A DNA stretch of 64,000 nt from Dinoroseobacter sp965279125 (GCA_965279125.1 CBDIHL010000045.1:186001-250000), one strand, 5' to 3'; positions 42,038 through 51,029 are shown, counted from the first letter of the stretch. Numbers and translations are program-made. Notes: a model not told the origin generated them from the letters alone.

Positions 42038-43693
42038 ATGGCCGCCTATAAATACGTGTACCACATGGACGGTGTGTCCAAGACCTATCCCGGTGGCAAA
42101 AAATGCTTCGAGAACGTGCGCCTATCGTTCCTGCCCGGCGTCAAGATCGGTGTCGTGGGCGTCAACGGCGCGGGTAAATCCACGCTGATGAAAATCATGG
42201 CCGGGATCGATAAGGATTTCACCGGCGAGGCGTGGGCGGCCGAGGGTGCGAAAGTCGGCTACCTGCCACAGGAGCCTGCACTCGCCGAGGACGTCAGCGT
42301 GCGCGAAAACGTCATGCTCGGAGTCAAAGCCAAGAAGGACATCCTGGATCGCTATAACGAGCTTGCGATGAACTATTCCGACGAGACCGCCGAAGAGATG
42401 GCGACGCTTCAGGACGAGATCGACGCCCAAAACCTGTGGGATCTGGACAGCCAGGTCGACGTCGCGATGGAAGCGCTCCGTTGCCCGCCCGACGACGCGA
42501 TGCCCGAAAACCTGTCGGGGGGCGAACGTCGCCGCGTGGCCCTGTGCAAGCTGCTGCTCGAAGCGCCCGACATGCTGCTTCTCGACGAGCCGACCAACCA
42601 CCTCGACGCTGAGACAATCGCGTGGCTGCAAAAGCACCTGATCGAGTACAAAGGCACCATCCTGATCGTCACCCACGATCGCTACTTCCTCGACGATATC
42701 ACCGGCTGGATCCTCGAGCTCGACCGCGGGCGCGGCATTCCGTACGAGGGCAACTACTCGGCGTGGCTGGAGCAAAAAGCCAAACGGCTTGAGCGCGAAG
42801 CCAAGGACGACAAGTCCAAGCAAAAGACCCTTGAGCGTGAACTTGAATGGATCCGCGCCGGCGCCAAGGCCCGCCAAGCCAAGAGCAAAGCGCGTATCAA
42901 CGCCTACGAGGAACTCGCCGGTCAGTCCGAGCGCGAGAAACTCAGCCGCGCCCAGATCATCATCCCCAACGGGCCGCGCTTGGGTCAAAAGGTGATCGAG
43001 GTCGAAAACCTCACCAAAGCTTACGGCGACAAGCTGCTGGTCGAAGGCCTGTCCTTCGCGCTGCCCCCCGGCGGCATCGTCGGCGTGATCGGTCCCAACG
43101 GGGCGGGTAAATCGACGCTCTTTCGGATGCTGACGGGCCAGGAACAGCCCGATAGCGGCACGGTCGAATACGGTGATACCGTTTCGCTCAGCTACGTGGA
43201 CCAGTCCCGCGATGCGCTCGATGCCAAGAAAACCGTATGGGAAGAGATCTCAGACGGGGGCGAAATCATCCAGCTCGGGGACGCCCAAATGAACAGCCGC
43301 GCCTATTGCAGTGCGTTCAACTTCAAGGGTGGCGACCAGCAGAAACCCGTGGGCCTTTTGTCCGGGGGCGAGCGCAACCGCGTCCATATGGCGAAGCTTC
43401 TGAAAAGTGGTGGCAATGTGCTGCTCCTCGATGAACCTACGAACGACCTTGACGTGGAAACGTTAAGAGCTCTTGAAGAAGCGATTGAGAATTTCGCCGG
43501 CTGCGCTGTGGTCATCAGCCACGACCGCTTCTTCCTCGACCGGCTCTGCACTCACATCCTCGCGTTCGAGGGCGAGGCCCATGTCGAATGGTTCGAGGGC
43601 AACTTCGAGGCCTACGAGGAAGACAAAGTCCGCCGCTTGGGGCCAGATGCGCTAGAGCCGACGCGGGTGAAGTACAAGAAGTTTACGCGGTGA
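42038..43693 (+). CDS. ettA: energy-dependent translational throttle protein EttA (ABC-F)
   Basis: EttA is a ribosome-binding ABC-F ATPase that gates the first elongation step according to ADP/ATP level. The 551 residues carry two ABC domains: Walker A GVNGAGKST (near 42) and GPNGAGKST (near 353), signatures LSGGERRRVALC and LSGGERNRVHMAK, and Walker B LLLDEPTNHLD and LLLDEPTNDLD. The linker (EREAKDDKSKQKTLERELEWIRAGAKARQAKSKARI) is the interdomain P-site tRNA-interaction motif. It starts at ATG 42038; the open frame before it is not supported. Confidence 0.96.
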   Translation: MAAYKYVYHMDGVSKTYPGGKKCFENVRLSFLPGVKIGVVGVNGAGKSTLMKIMAGIDKDFTGEAWAAEGAKVGYLPQEPALAEDVSVRENVMLGVKAKKDILDRYNELAMNYSDETAEEMATLQDEIDAQNLWDLDSQVDVAMEALRCPPDDAMPENLSGGERRRVALCKLLLEAPDMLLLDEPTNHLDAETIAWLQKHLIEYKGTILIVTHDRYFLDDITGWILELDRGRGIPYEGNYSAWLEQKAKRLEREAKDDKSKQKTLERELEWIRAGAKARQAKSKARINAYEELAGQSEREKLSRAQIIIPNGPRLGQKVIEVENLTKAYGDKLLVEGLSFALPPGGIVGVIGPNGAGKSTLFRMLTGQEQPDSGTVEYGDTVSLSYVDQSRDALDAKKTVWEEISDGGEIIQLGDAQMNSRAYCSAFNFKGGDQQKPVGLLSGGERNRVHMAKLLKSGGNVLLLDEPTNDLDVETLRALEEAIENFAGCAVVISHDRFFLDRLCTHILAFEGEAHVEWFEGNFEAYEEDKVRRLGPDALEPTRVKYKKFTR

Positions 43694-43745
43694 GATAGTA
43701 TATGTTAGGCTCATTCCAGCAACTACCCTTTAGGAGTAGTAGAGA

Positions 43746-44672
43746 ATGAGCCTGACGCAATACCAAGACCCTCAAGTTGCCCATTTCGTTTTGTCATATT
43801 ATGGCGGAGCGGCAGATAATCATCGCCTCGATTTGTATGATGCATCCGCGTCTTTCTACGGCTTTGCACGAACGGTAGCTATTCTCGGTCACTACTACTC
43901 AACTGGCAAGCTGATTGCGCAAGCACCTAGCAGTTCCGTCAAGGTTTACCTCGAAGCTACCGAAGAGGGATCAGTAAGGCAGATGATTTCAGCTGCTGCT
44001 ATTGGAGCAATTGTTAGCACACCGCTCACGGTCTTCATTACGCGAACTTTGGACACTTGGATTCCAGCTCCAGACTCACAGTCTCAGCAGATCATTGAAT
44101 TGCTTCAAGAACAAAACAGATTGTTGGCTTCGCAGCATGGTCAAGGAGCCGACTCATCCGAAGCGAAAGACGCCGAAAGTGTCGCGGATGAGTTTATTGA
44201 GAATCATGAAGATGAAATCAGCGTTCTGAGAAGTATTACATCTGGTTCATTTAAGGATATTTTTCGACCTGTCGGTCGGTCTGTCGAAAATGTCGGTATC
44301 GCTTCAGGTCGAACTGAAACCCCAATCGGCGTAGTTAATCAAAGATCTCTTAGTCTGATTCAGGCAGACAAGGCGGATGAAGAAGTCATATCGCTCTTGG
44401 CTGTTGTAAATTCGTTCAGCAGGAGTTCAAAAACTGGTGTTGTGTTCTCTAAAGACTTTGGCCGAGGTTTCCGCATTGAATATAGTAATAAGGAACCGCT
44501 TACATCTGAGGACGATTTTTCTTGGAGTCAATATTACCAGAAGCCGGTCCGATTGAGGGGGCGATTTTTTAGATTTTTCGACGGAAGTATCAAGAAGTTC
44601 ATAGTTTATGGTATTGAGAGGGCGACAGAAATTGAGGCCAGAGAGTATCGCCAAATGCGTATTGAAGGCTGA
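43746..44672 (+). CDS. AT-rich orphan protein with two central hydrophobic segments
   Basis: I cannot firmly name this 308-residue protein. Its N-terminal part, FVLSYYGGAADNHRLDLYDASASFYGFARTVAILGHYYSTG, looks like a conserved domain. A hydrophobic stretch (ISAAAIGAIVSTPLTVFITRTLD, about residues 79-101) could be one membrane pass, followed by a variable acidic linker and a C-terminal beta-rich domain. Codon use and base composition are much more AT-rich than all neighbours, which argues for recent transfer. Its surroundings contain no other mobile gene. Confidence 0.75.
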   Translation: MSLTQYQDPQVAHFVLSYYGGAADNHRLDLYDASASFYGFARTVAILGHYYSTGKLIAQAPSSSVKVYLEATEEGSVRQMISAAAIGAIVSTPLTVFITRTLDTWIPAPDSQSQQIIELLQEQNRLLASQHGQGADSSEAKDAESVADEFIENHEDEISVLRSITSGSFKDIFRPVGRSVENVGIASGRTETPIGVVNQRSLSLIQADKADEEVISLLAVVNSFSRSSKTGVVFSKDFGRGFRIEYSNKEPLTSEDDFSWSQYYQKPVRLRGRFFRFFDGSIKKFIVYGIERATEIEAREYRQMRIEG

Positions 44673-44799
44673 TCCAAAACCCTTACTGAACCCAAGTTAC
44701 TTTGATACCGAGACTCTCAGCGAAGCCGCCTCGTAAATGCTTCGGCCCGATCAACAGGTTGGCCAAAACAATTCGAGTGGCCATCCGCAGGACTACTTC

Positions 44800-45222
44800 C
44801 TAATCCGCCTCCCAACCCAAACTCTCCGCCGTATACTCCCCCATCCGCGCCTCGCGCTCCGCCTTCTCGCGCTCGAGCCGCGCCTCCATCCGGTCATACC
44901 GCTCGATCAGCTTCTCCTCGACCCGCAGAAATTCGTTGATCTTCATCTGCATCCACGTGCGCAGCAGCGCATTGATCCGCTCCTGATAGCCTTTGCCCAT
45001 CGCCTTGAAACACCGTGCGACCGAGCGATCCAGATACAGCGTCACCTTCTCCTTCTTCTCGGTCACCGCATAGTCGAACTCCAGCATGTGCCATTCGTCG
45101 GGCGCCTCCTCGCGCACCGTCCGCTCGATCATGTCGCCTTTGCGCATGAACATCAGTGCGTCGTACATCGCGTCCTCCGCACGCTGGCGGGCTTTGGTTT
45201 TGGGGCGCAGGGCCAAGGACAT
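44800..45222 (-). CDS. BrnA-like ribbon-helix-helix orphan (antitoxin-type)
   Basis: This 140-residue protein contains EKVTLYLDRSVARCFKAMGKGYQERINALLRTWM, closely matching the RHH region of BrnA/DUF4415 antitoxins (VTLRLD...F...GRGYQTRINAVLR). Unlike typical BrnA it has a long charged helical tail, and no BrnT toxin gene is adjacent, so it may be a solitary regulator. Four 11-bp direct repeats sit 77 bp upstream (45299-45342), as would suit cooperative RHH binding. Confidence 0.72.
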   Translation of the reverse strand: MSLALRPKTKARQRAEDAMYDALMFMRKGDMIERTVREEAPDEWHMLEFDYAVTEKKEKVTLYLDRSVARCFKAMGKGYQERINALLRTWMQMKINEFLRVEEKLIERYDRMEARLEREKAEREARMGEYTAESLGWEAD

Positions 45223-45298
45223 GTCACACCTCGCTTTGTGAATATCCCATAGCCTCTCAACAAAAGGTTAAGGCCTCGCAAATGCACCGAACGGTCGC

Positions 45299-45342
45299 AC
45301 CGACGTTATACCGACGCATTACCGACGTGATACCGACGCCAT
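45299..45342. repeat. four 11-bp direct repeats (iterons) upstream of the BrnA-like gene
   Basis: ACCGACGTTAT, ACCGACGCATT, ACCGACGTGAT and ACCGACGCCAT follow each other without a gap; the first seven bases ACCGACG are identical. The 11-bp period is close to one helical turn, so the same DNA face is presented each time, a common arrangement for RHH proteins. It lies between the BrnA-like gene and the 123-residue membrane protein gene. Confidence 0.8.
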
Positions 45343-45410
45343 ATTTCGCCGCCTTCACATCCCCGGCACCCCCTCTAACATCCTGCGCGCCAGCTCGCTA
45401 AATCCGAGCT

Positions 45411-45782
45411 ATGAAACACGCCCTCGCCCTCGCCATAGCGCTCCCCCTCGTCGCCGCCATCCTCGCGGCAGCGCTCAACCTCCCGCAAACCCTCGGCGCG
45501 CACCCGCAATGGGCGACCAGCGTGATCCTCATCGGCACGCCCATCGGCATCGCGCTTGCCTACGCGCTCAGCGCAATCCGCCTCCCGCAAGCTATCCGCA
45601 TAACCACAGGCATAGCCCTCACCGCAGCGGCCTTCCTAACCGCCCGCTATGGCCGCGCAGAATTCGGAGCCTCCTTCGCCGAGGACCAATTCGCAGGCCA
45701 GCTCTGGCACTTCGGCTGGATCGCCACATGCGCTTTTGCGGCCCTTACGCTCGCAAGCCTAATCCTGCGCAAAACCGCCTAG
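45411..45782 (+). CDS. unknown small membrane protein (four helices)
   Basis: This 123-residue protein consists of four hydrophobic helices with short loops (HALALAIALPLVAAILAAAL, WATSVILIGTPIGIALAYAL, IRITTGIALTAAAFLTARYG, FGWIATCAFAALTLASLIL). No family is recognised and no catalytic residue is visible. Its upstream region contains the 11-bp iterons, which may therefore control it together with, or instead of, the BrnA-like gene. Confidence 0.65.
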   Translation: MKHALALAIALPLVAAILAAALNLPQTLGAHPQWATSVILIGTPIGIALAYALSAIRLPQAIRITTGIALTAAAFLTARYGRAEFGASFAEDQFAGQLWHFGWIATCAFAALTLASLILRKTA

Positions 45783-45952
45783 TCTGTGCCACGCATACCA
45801 CGACGAATCCTTGAAATGCGCGCGAAACCTGCTATATGCCCTCTCAGCTAACTCTATCGACCCTGTCTCCCTTATACGGCTTCAGTCATTCGATCCAAGA
45901 CGACGCCGGGCTGCCGCAACTCCGCGGGCAGCGCAAATAGGAGACTACGGAT

Positions 45953-46159
45953 ATGGCCACTGGCACCGTAAAATGGTTCAACACAACTAAAGGCTTCGGC
46001 TTTATCGCACCCGACACTGGCGGCAAGGACGTGTTTGTACACATCTCTGCTGTCGAGCGCGCAGGCCTGACCTCGCTCGCCGACAACCAGAAAGTGACTT
46101 TCGACCTCGAAGCTGGCCGTGATGGCCGCGAGAGCGCGTCGAACATCCAGCTGGCGTAA
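45953..46159 (+). CDS. cspA: cold-shock protein (CspA family)
   Basis: This 68-residue protein is a single cold-shock OB-fold: MATGTVKWFNTTKGFGFIAPDTGGKDVFVHIS holds RNP1 (KGFGFI) and RNP2 (VFVHI). It acts as an RNA chaperone. An intergenic leader of up to 170 bp precedes it, which suits the structured 5' UTR of cold-shock mRNAs, and a clear terminator follows at 46198. Confidence 0.95.
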   Translation: MATGTVKWFNTTKGFGFIAPDTGGKDVFVHISAVERAGLTSLADNQKVTFDLEAGRDGRESASNIQLA

Positions 46160-46197
46160 GCCTGCACGCCTCTCGGGGCAAATGACCTAACGGAATT

Positions 46198-46228
46198 GGG
46201 CGCGACCACCTCGGTCAGCGCCCTTTTT
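46198..46228 (+). terminator. intrinsic terminator after cspA
   Basis: GGGCGC-GACC / GGTC-a-GCGCCC makes a 10-bp stem with a single bulge, followed by five T residues. It is a textbook rho-independent terminator 38 bp after the cspA stop. Confidence 0.88.
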
Positions 46229-46298
46229 CATGCGCGCAGTCTTGACCGCCCCCGCCCTCCATGCGCCCTTAGTCGCCACGCGCGCGAGGGAGGCTGCC

Positions 46299-47423
46299 AT
46301 GTATCAACCTGTCATCACCGGAACCGGGGTGTTCACGCCCGACCAGGTCATCACCAATGACGAGCTGGTCGTGGCCTTCAACGCCTATGCCGACAAGTTC
46401 AACGCCGCGCATGCCGAGGCAATCGAGGCAGGCGAGATTGCCGCCAAACCGCATTCCTCGTCCGAGTTCATCTTCAACGCCAGCGGGATCGAGCGGCGGT
46501 ATGTGATGGACAAAGACGGTGTGCTCGACCCCGACACCATGTATCCGCGCCTGCGCAAGCGCGACGATGGCGAGCCGGGGATTATGGCCGAGATGGCGCT
46601 TGATGCGGCCCAGAAGGCGCTCGCCGAGGCGGGTGTTGAGGGGTCCGAGGTTGATCTGATCCTTGTCGCCGCCTCCAATCACGAGCGTGCCTACCCCGCA
46701 ATTGCCATTGAAGTTCAACAGCTTTTGGGGGCGGGGGGCTTCGCGTTTGACATGAACGTGGCCTGCTCGTCAGCCACCTTCGGCATCCAAGCGGCGTCCG
46801 ACATGGTGCGCGCCGGGTCCGCACGCAAGGCGCTGGTTCTTAGTCCGGAGATTTGCAGCGGCCATCTGGAATGGCGCGATCGCGACTGTCATTTCATCTT
46901 CGGCGATGTCGCAACGGCGGTCCTGATCGAGCGGAAGGAGGACGCCAAGGCGGGCCACTGGGACATCCTCTCGACCCGCTGTGCGACGCAGTTTTCCAAC
47001 AACATTCGCAACAATAACGGGTTCCTGCGCCGCAGCTTGCCCGAGGGTCTGACCGATCAGCGCGACATGCAGTTCATGCAAAACGGGCGCAAGGTGTTCA
47101 AGGAAGTGCTGCCGATGGTCGCCGCGCATATCGCGGGTCACCTGGCCGAAGAGGGCGTTGCGGCGGACGGTCTCAAGCGCCTCTGGCTGCACCAAGCGAA
47201 CAAGACGATGAACGATTTTATCGGCAAGAAAGTCCTCGGCCGCACCCCTGAGCGGGGCGAGCAGCCCAACATCTTGCAGGACTACGCGAACACCTCCTCC
47301 GCAGGCTCGATCATCGCGTTCTCGCAGCATTCCAGCGATATGGTGGCGGGTCAGACGGGGCTGATCTGCTCGTTTGGCGCAGGGTATTCGGTCGGTTCAG
47401 TGATCGTGACGCGCAGCGCCTAG
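46299..47423 (+). CDS. beta-ketoacyl-ACP synthase III-like thiolase-fold enzyme
   Basis: This 374-residue enzyme has the FabH-type triad: Cys in DMNVACSSATFG, His in LWLHQANKTMND, and Asn in DYANTSSAGSIIAF. It starts Claisen condensation of acyl groups. It is longer than housekeeping FabH (about 320) and has extra N-terminal residues around HSSSEFIFNASGIERRYVM, so it is a FabH-like paralogue (KAS III superfamily) rather than certain FabH. GAGGGAGG supports ATG 46299. Its TAG stop shares a CTAG with the next, convergent gene. Confidence 0.85.
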   Translation: MYQPVITGTGVFTPDQVITNDELVVAFNAYADKFNAAHAEAIEAGEIAAKPHSSSEFIFNASGIERRYVMDKDGVLDPDTMYPRLRKRDDGEPGIMAEMALDAAQKALAEAGVEGSEVDLILVAASNHERAYPAIAIEVQQLLGAGGFAFDMNVACSSATFGIQAASDMVRAGSARKALVLSPEICSGHLEWRDRDCHFIFGDVATAVLIERKEDAKAGHWDILSTRCATQFSNNIRNNNGFLRRSLPEGLTDQRDMQFMQNGRKVFKEVLPMVAAHIAGHLAEEGVAADGLKRLWLHQANKTMNDFIGKKVLGRTPERGEQPNILQDYANTSSAGSIIAFSQHSSDMVAGQTGLICSFGAGYSVGSVIVTRSA

Positions 47424-47578
47424 CCGCCCCAGACGTGGTTTAACAGCAGGATATTCGGCGTGATGAATGCGAAGGCGAGGCAGAAGAACCGCGCGCCATT
47501 GACGAAGGGCTTCATCGGGCCTTGGCCAAAGACATACTCGTGATCGTCCGCGATGAGCGATGGGTCCATGTCTTGCAT
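47420..47578 (-). CDS. 52-residue small membrane protein
   Basis: The sequence begins MQDMDPSLIADDHEYVFGQG and continues with a conserved-looking PMKPFVNGARFFCLAFAFITP helix and NILLLNHVWGG end. AAGGAA precedes the ATG. It has a single hydrophobic helix and no assigned family. Its stop TAG and the stop of the KAS III-like gene overlap head-on in one CTAG. Confidence 0.68.
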   Translation of the reverse strand: MQDMDPSLIADDHEYVFGQGPMKPFVNGARFFCLAFAFITPNILLLNHVWGG

Positions 47579-47689
47579 TCCGTGTTCCTTTAAGAATCGT
47601 GAGGATAGCGCGTCCTAGCCTTACGATAACGCCATGAGATCAGGTGTCTATATGTCGCAGGTAAATTCATCACACAGGCCCGAGCTGCA

Positions 47690-48259
47690 ATGAAACATCC
47701 GTTCTTCTTTGGCTACGGCTCGCTGGTGAACCTTAGGACCCACAGGTTTCAGGAGGCGGCGCCCGCGCGCTTGCAAGGATGGCGCAGGGTGTGGCGCGAG
47801 ACCGACCTGCGCCCCGCCGCGTTTCTAAGCGTCGAGCCGGATCCGCAGGCGAGCCTCGACGGGATGATCGCCGCGGTGCCAGATGCGGACTGGAGCGCGC
47901 TTGATGCCCGCGAATACGCCTATGCCCGCCATGCGGTTGATTTGGACGGGCTTACGACACACGCGGCTGAGGTGTCAGATGTGCAACTTTATGCGACGCG
48001 GCCAGAGATCAGTCGCCCGGCGGGCACGCAACATCCGATCCTGCTGAGCTATCTTGACGTGGTCGTGCAGGGCTATCTGGCGCAGTTCGGCGAGGACGGT
48101 GTGGCGCGGTTCTTCGAGACGACCCATGGGTGGGATGCGCCGATCCTTGATGACCGATCCGCTCCGATTTATCCGCGCGCGCAGAGCCTTACGCCTGACG
48201 AGATAGCGCTGGTCGACGCGTGGACCGCGCAGCTAGCGGCGGTGGTGCATCATCGATAG
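47690..48259 (+). CDS. gamma-glutamylcyclotransferase-like protein
   Basis: This 189-residue protein has the GGCT fold signature FFFGYGSLVN at the N-terminus and a likely catalytic glutamate in DAREYAYARHAVDL. GGCT-like enzymes act on gamma-glutamyl dipeptides or amines, or on glutathione. The C-terminal third is family-specific. Its last 27 bp overlap the end of the convergent MATE gene. Confidence 0.82.
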   Translation: MKHPFFFGYGSLVNLRTHRFQEAAPARLQGWRRVWRETDLRPAAFLSVEPDPQASLDGMIAAVPDADWSALDAREYAYARHAVDLDGLTTHAAEVSDVQLYATRPEISRPAGTQHPILLSYLDVVVQGYLAQFGEDGVARFFETTHGWDAPILDDRSAPIYPRAQSLTPDEIALVDAWTAQLAAVVHHR

Positions 48260-49618
48260 CAGGCGCTCGTGAAAGCGCGGGGTGTCTGCCTTGCGCAAGC
48301 TGCCCGTGGCAATCAACCGCTCGGCCAAGCCCCATGCCAGAAGACCGAAAATCAAGCCCCCGACCGCTTGTCCGATCAACACGCCGGGTGCGCCGAACCA
48401 CATAGAGCCCAGCATCACCAAGGGGATCGTGCCGAGCGTGTGCCGCCCCCAGTTCAGCCATGTGGAATAGAACGGATGGCCCATATTGTTGAACGCGGCA
48501 TTGGCGACAAACAGCGTGCCGTTGAAGAAGAAAGCCAAGGCCAGTGGGCCGCAAAACAGGTAGATCAGCACCGTTGCATCGTCACTGGCTTGGAACAGCG
48601 CCGCAATTGGGCCGCGTAGAAAGAACAGGATCAGTGAAGCGGCCACCACGTAAAGCGCGGTAAACAACAACGCCGCGCGGAATGCGCCTCGGACCCGGTC
48701 GGGTTTGTCTGCGCCGACATTCTGGCCGATGATCGGCCCAACAGCGCCGGATAGGGCGAAGATCACGCCGAAAGCCACGGGCGTCAGACGTGCGATGATC
48801 GCCATGCCCGCGACCGCGTCCTCGCCATACTCGGCCATGGAGCGTGTGACATAGGCCTGACCGATGGGTGTGGCGAGCTGCGTCAGGATCGCCGGGGCGG
48901 CGATGGTGGTGATTGGGGGCAAGTCCTCCATAAGGCTCGCGGGGGTCGGGCGGTCAAAGCCGCCGTGGTAGCGGATGATCGGGATCAGCGCGACCGCGCC
49001 AATGGTGATGCGCGCGGCGACGGAGGCGAGGGCGGCACCGGTGAGTTCCAGGTCCAGCCCGAAGATCAGGATCGGGTCGAGCACCGCATTGACCACGCCG
49101 CCCCAGATCGTCGCCATCATCGCGCGGCGCGCATCGCCATGGGCGCGCAGGATAGCACCGCCGATCATGCCGACCATGAGGAAAGGCAGGGAGGGCACGA
49201 TGATTTGGAGGTAGCCAACGGCGAGATCCGCCGTCTCGCCCGACGCGCCCAGCAGTGAGACGAAGAACGGCAGGTTCATCCAGACGAGTGCTGCAAAGAT
49301 CGCCCCGAACACGACGCCAAAGATCACCGCATTTCCGGCGCGGCGGCGGGCGAGTGCTTCGTCCCCAGCCCCGAGCGCGCGCGCGACCAAGGCCCCGGCG
49401 GCAATGGCCATGCCAATCCCGAAGGAGGTCGTGAAAAAGAGGATCGCACCGGCATAGCCGACGGCTGCGGCCAAGGCGGCTTGGCCCAGCATCGAGATGA
49501 AGATCATGTCGATCAGATCCACCGCGAACACCGCGACCAGCCCCACGGAGGCGGTCAGCGACATGACGGTGACGTGGTTAAACAGGTTCCCGGTTAGGAA
49601 CTTGGCTTGTTCGGCCAT
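48233..49618 (-). CDS. MATE family multidrug exporter
   Basis: This 461-residue protein has 12 predicted helices with the MATE features of two six-helix halves, for example MSLTASVGLVAVFAVDLIDMIFISMLGQAALAAAVGYAG, the QNVGADKPDRVRGAFR loop and a second half beginning near residue 235. It would export cationic drugs or metabolites with Na+ or H+. The reading frame overlaps the convergent cyclotransferase gene by 27 bp. It is probably transcribed alone. Confidence 0.93.
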   Translation of the reverse strand: MAEQAKFLTGNLFNHVTVMSLTASVGLVAVFAVDLIDMIFISMLGQAALAAAVGYAGAILFFTTSFGIGMAIAAGALVARALGAGDEALARRRAGNAVIFGVVFGAIFAALVWMNLPFFVSLLGASGETADLAVGYLQIIVPSLPFLMVGMIGGAILRAHGDARRAMMATIWGGVVNAVLDPILIFGLDLELTGAALASVAARITIGAVALIPIIRYHGGFDRPTPASLMEDLPPITTIAAPAILTQLATPIGQAYVTRSMAEYGEDAVAGMAIIARLTPVAFGVIFALSGAVGPIIGQNVGADKPDRVRGAFRAALLFTALYVVAASLILFFLRGPIAALFQASDDATVLIYLFCGPLALAFFFNGTLFVANAAFNNMGHPFYSTWLNWGRHTLGTIPLVMLGSMWFGAPGVLIGQAVGGLIFGLLAWGLAERLIATGSLRKADTPRFHERLLSMMHHRR

Positions 49619-49706
49619 AGCGCTCTCTTTCGTCGTCCCATCCCCTTGATAGACCGGGTTTGCCTCCGGCGGGGATATTTTTGGAACAATGAAAGTGCGC
49701 AGGCGC

Positions 49707-51029
49707 TCAGAGTTTTGGTTTGGCCTGCATGAGCGGTAAGAAGTCGGCCATTTCCGGCCCGCGCTGGCGACCTGTGAGGGCTTTGCGCAGGGGCATGAAC
49801 AGGGTTTTGCCTTTGCGACCGGTGGCCTCTTTCATCTCGGACGTCCACTTGCCCCAGGTCTCAGCTGAGTAGGGCGGCGCGGGCAGGCGGGTGAGGGCCT
49901 CGGCGATGAAGTCACGGTCCTCGTCTTCCACGAGCGGGGTGGCCCCATCGCGCAGCACCTCCCACCATGGCCCTAGATCGGCGCGGGTGTTGATGTTCTC
50001 GCGCATGACGTCCCAGAATTGCGGGGCGATCTCGGTGGGGACCCCGAGGGCGGCGATCTCGTCAGCCATGGCTTCAAACGGCAAGCTGCCGAGGTGGCGG
50101 TGGGTCAGCGGGCCAAGGTCCTCGACGTCGAATTTCGTGGGGGCGGAACCGAACTGGCCGATCTCGAACCCTTCGACCAACTCGTCCAGCGAGGTGCGCA
50201 GCTCAACCGGTTGCGATGAGCCGAGGCGCGCCATGAGGCTGAGCAGCGCCAGAGGCTCCACACCATTTTCGCGCAGATCGCGGATCGCGAGGGTGCCGAG
50301 GCGTTTGGACAAGCTCTCGCCCTGCGGCCCGGTCAGCAGCGAGTGATGCGCGAACTGCGGACAGGTGCCGCCAAGCGCTTCGATGATCTGGATTTGCGTG
50401 GCGGTGTTCGTCACATGGTCCGAGCCGCGCACAACATGGGTGACGCCCATCTCGGTGTCATCGACGACGCTCGCAATCGTATAAAGCACCTGACCATCGC
50501 CGCGAATAAGCACAGGATCGGACACGGAGGCCGCATCGATGGAGATATCGCCAAGCACGCCATCGGTCCACGCAATCCGTGCGTGATCCAGCTTGAAACG
50601 CCACACGCCATTGCCCCGCTCGGCGCGCATCGCGTCTTTGTCAGCGTCCGACAGCGATAGGGCCGCGCGATCATAAACCGGTGGCTTGCCCATGTTCAGC
50701 TGCTTCTTGCGTTTCAGGTCCAGCTCGGTCGGCGTCTCGAACGCCTCGTAAAACCGACCCGCCGCGCGCAGCTTGTCGGCGGCGTCAGCGTAGCGGTCCA
50801 GGCGGCTCGATTGCGTCTCGACGCGGTCCCAGGTCAGGCCCAGCCATTCGAGGTCCTGCTTGATCGCATCGACGTATTCCTGTTTCGACCGCTCAGGGTC
50901 GGTGTCGTCGATCCGCAGGATGAACTCGCCGCCCGCCTTGCGCGCGATCATCCAGTTCATCAGTGCGGTGCGCAGATTGCCAACATGGATATAGCCGGTG
51001 GGCGAGGGGGCGAAACGGGTGACGGTCAT
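49707..51029 (-). CDS. gltX: glutamate--tRNA ligase
   Basis: This 440-residue class I aminoacyl-tRNA synthetase has the HIGH-type motif in PSPTGYIHVGNLRTALMNW and the KMSKS-type SLSKRLG (near residue 246). It lacks the cysteine zinc motif and is shorter than full GluRS (about 470), which matches the second GluRS form found in alphaproteobacteria. The ATG at 51029 directly precedes TVTRFAPSPTG; the upstream frame is not supported. It is divergent from the zincin gene. Confidence 0.93.
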   Translation of the reverse strand: MTVTRFAPSPTGYIHVGNLRTALMNWMIARKAGGEFILRIDDTDPERSKQEYVDAIKQDLEWLGLTWDRVETQSSRLDRYADAADKLRAAGRFYEAFETPTELDLKRKKQLNMGKPPVYDRAALSLSDADKDAMRAERGNGVWRFKLDHARIAWTDGVLGDISIDAASVSDPVLIRGDGQVLYTIASVVDDTEMGVTHVVRGSDHVTNTATQIQIIEALGGTCPQFAHHSLLTGPQGESLSKRLGTLAIRDLRENGVEPLALLSLMARLGSSQPVELRTSLDELVEGFEIGQFGSAPTKFDVEDLGPLTHRHLGSLPFEAMADEIAALGVPTEIAPQFWDVMRENINTRADLGPWWEVLRDGATPLVEDEDRDFIAEALTRLPAPPYSAETWGKWTSEMKEATGRKGKTLFMPLRKALTGRQRGPEMADFLPLMQAKPKL

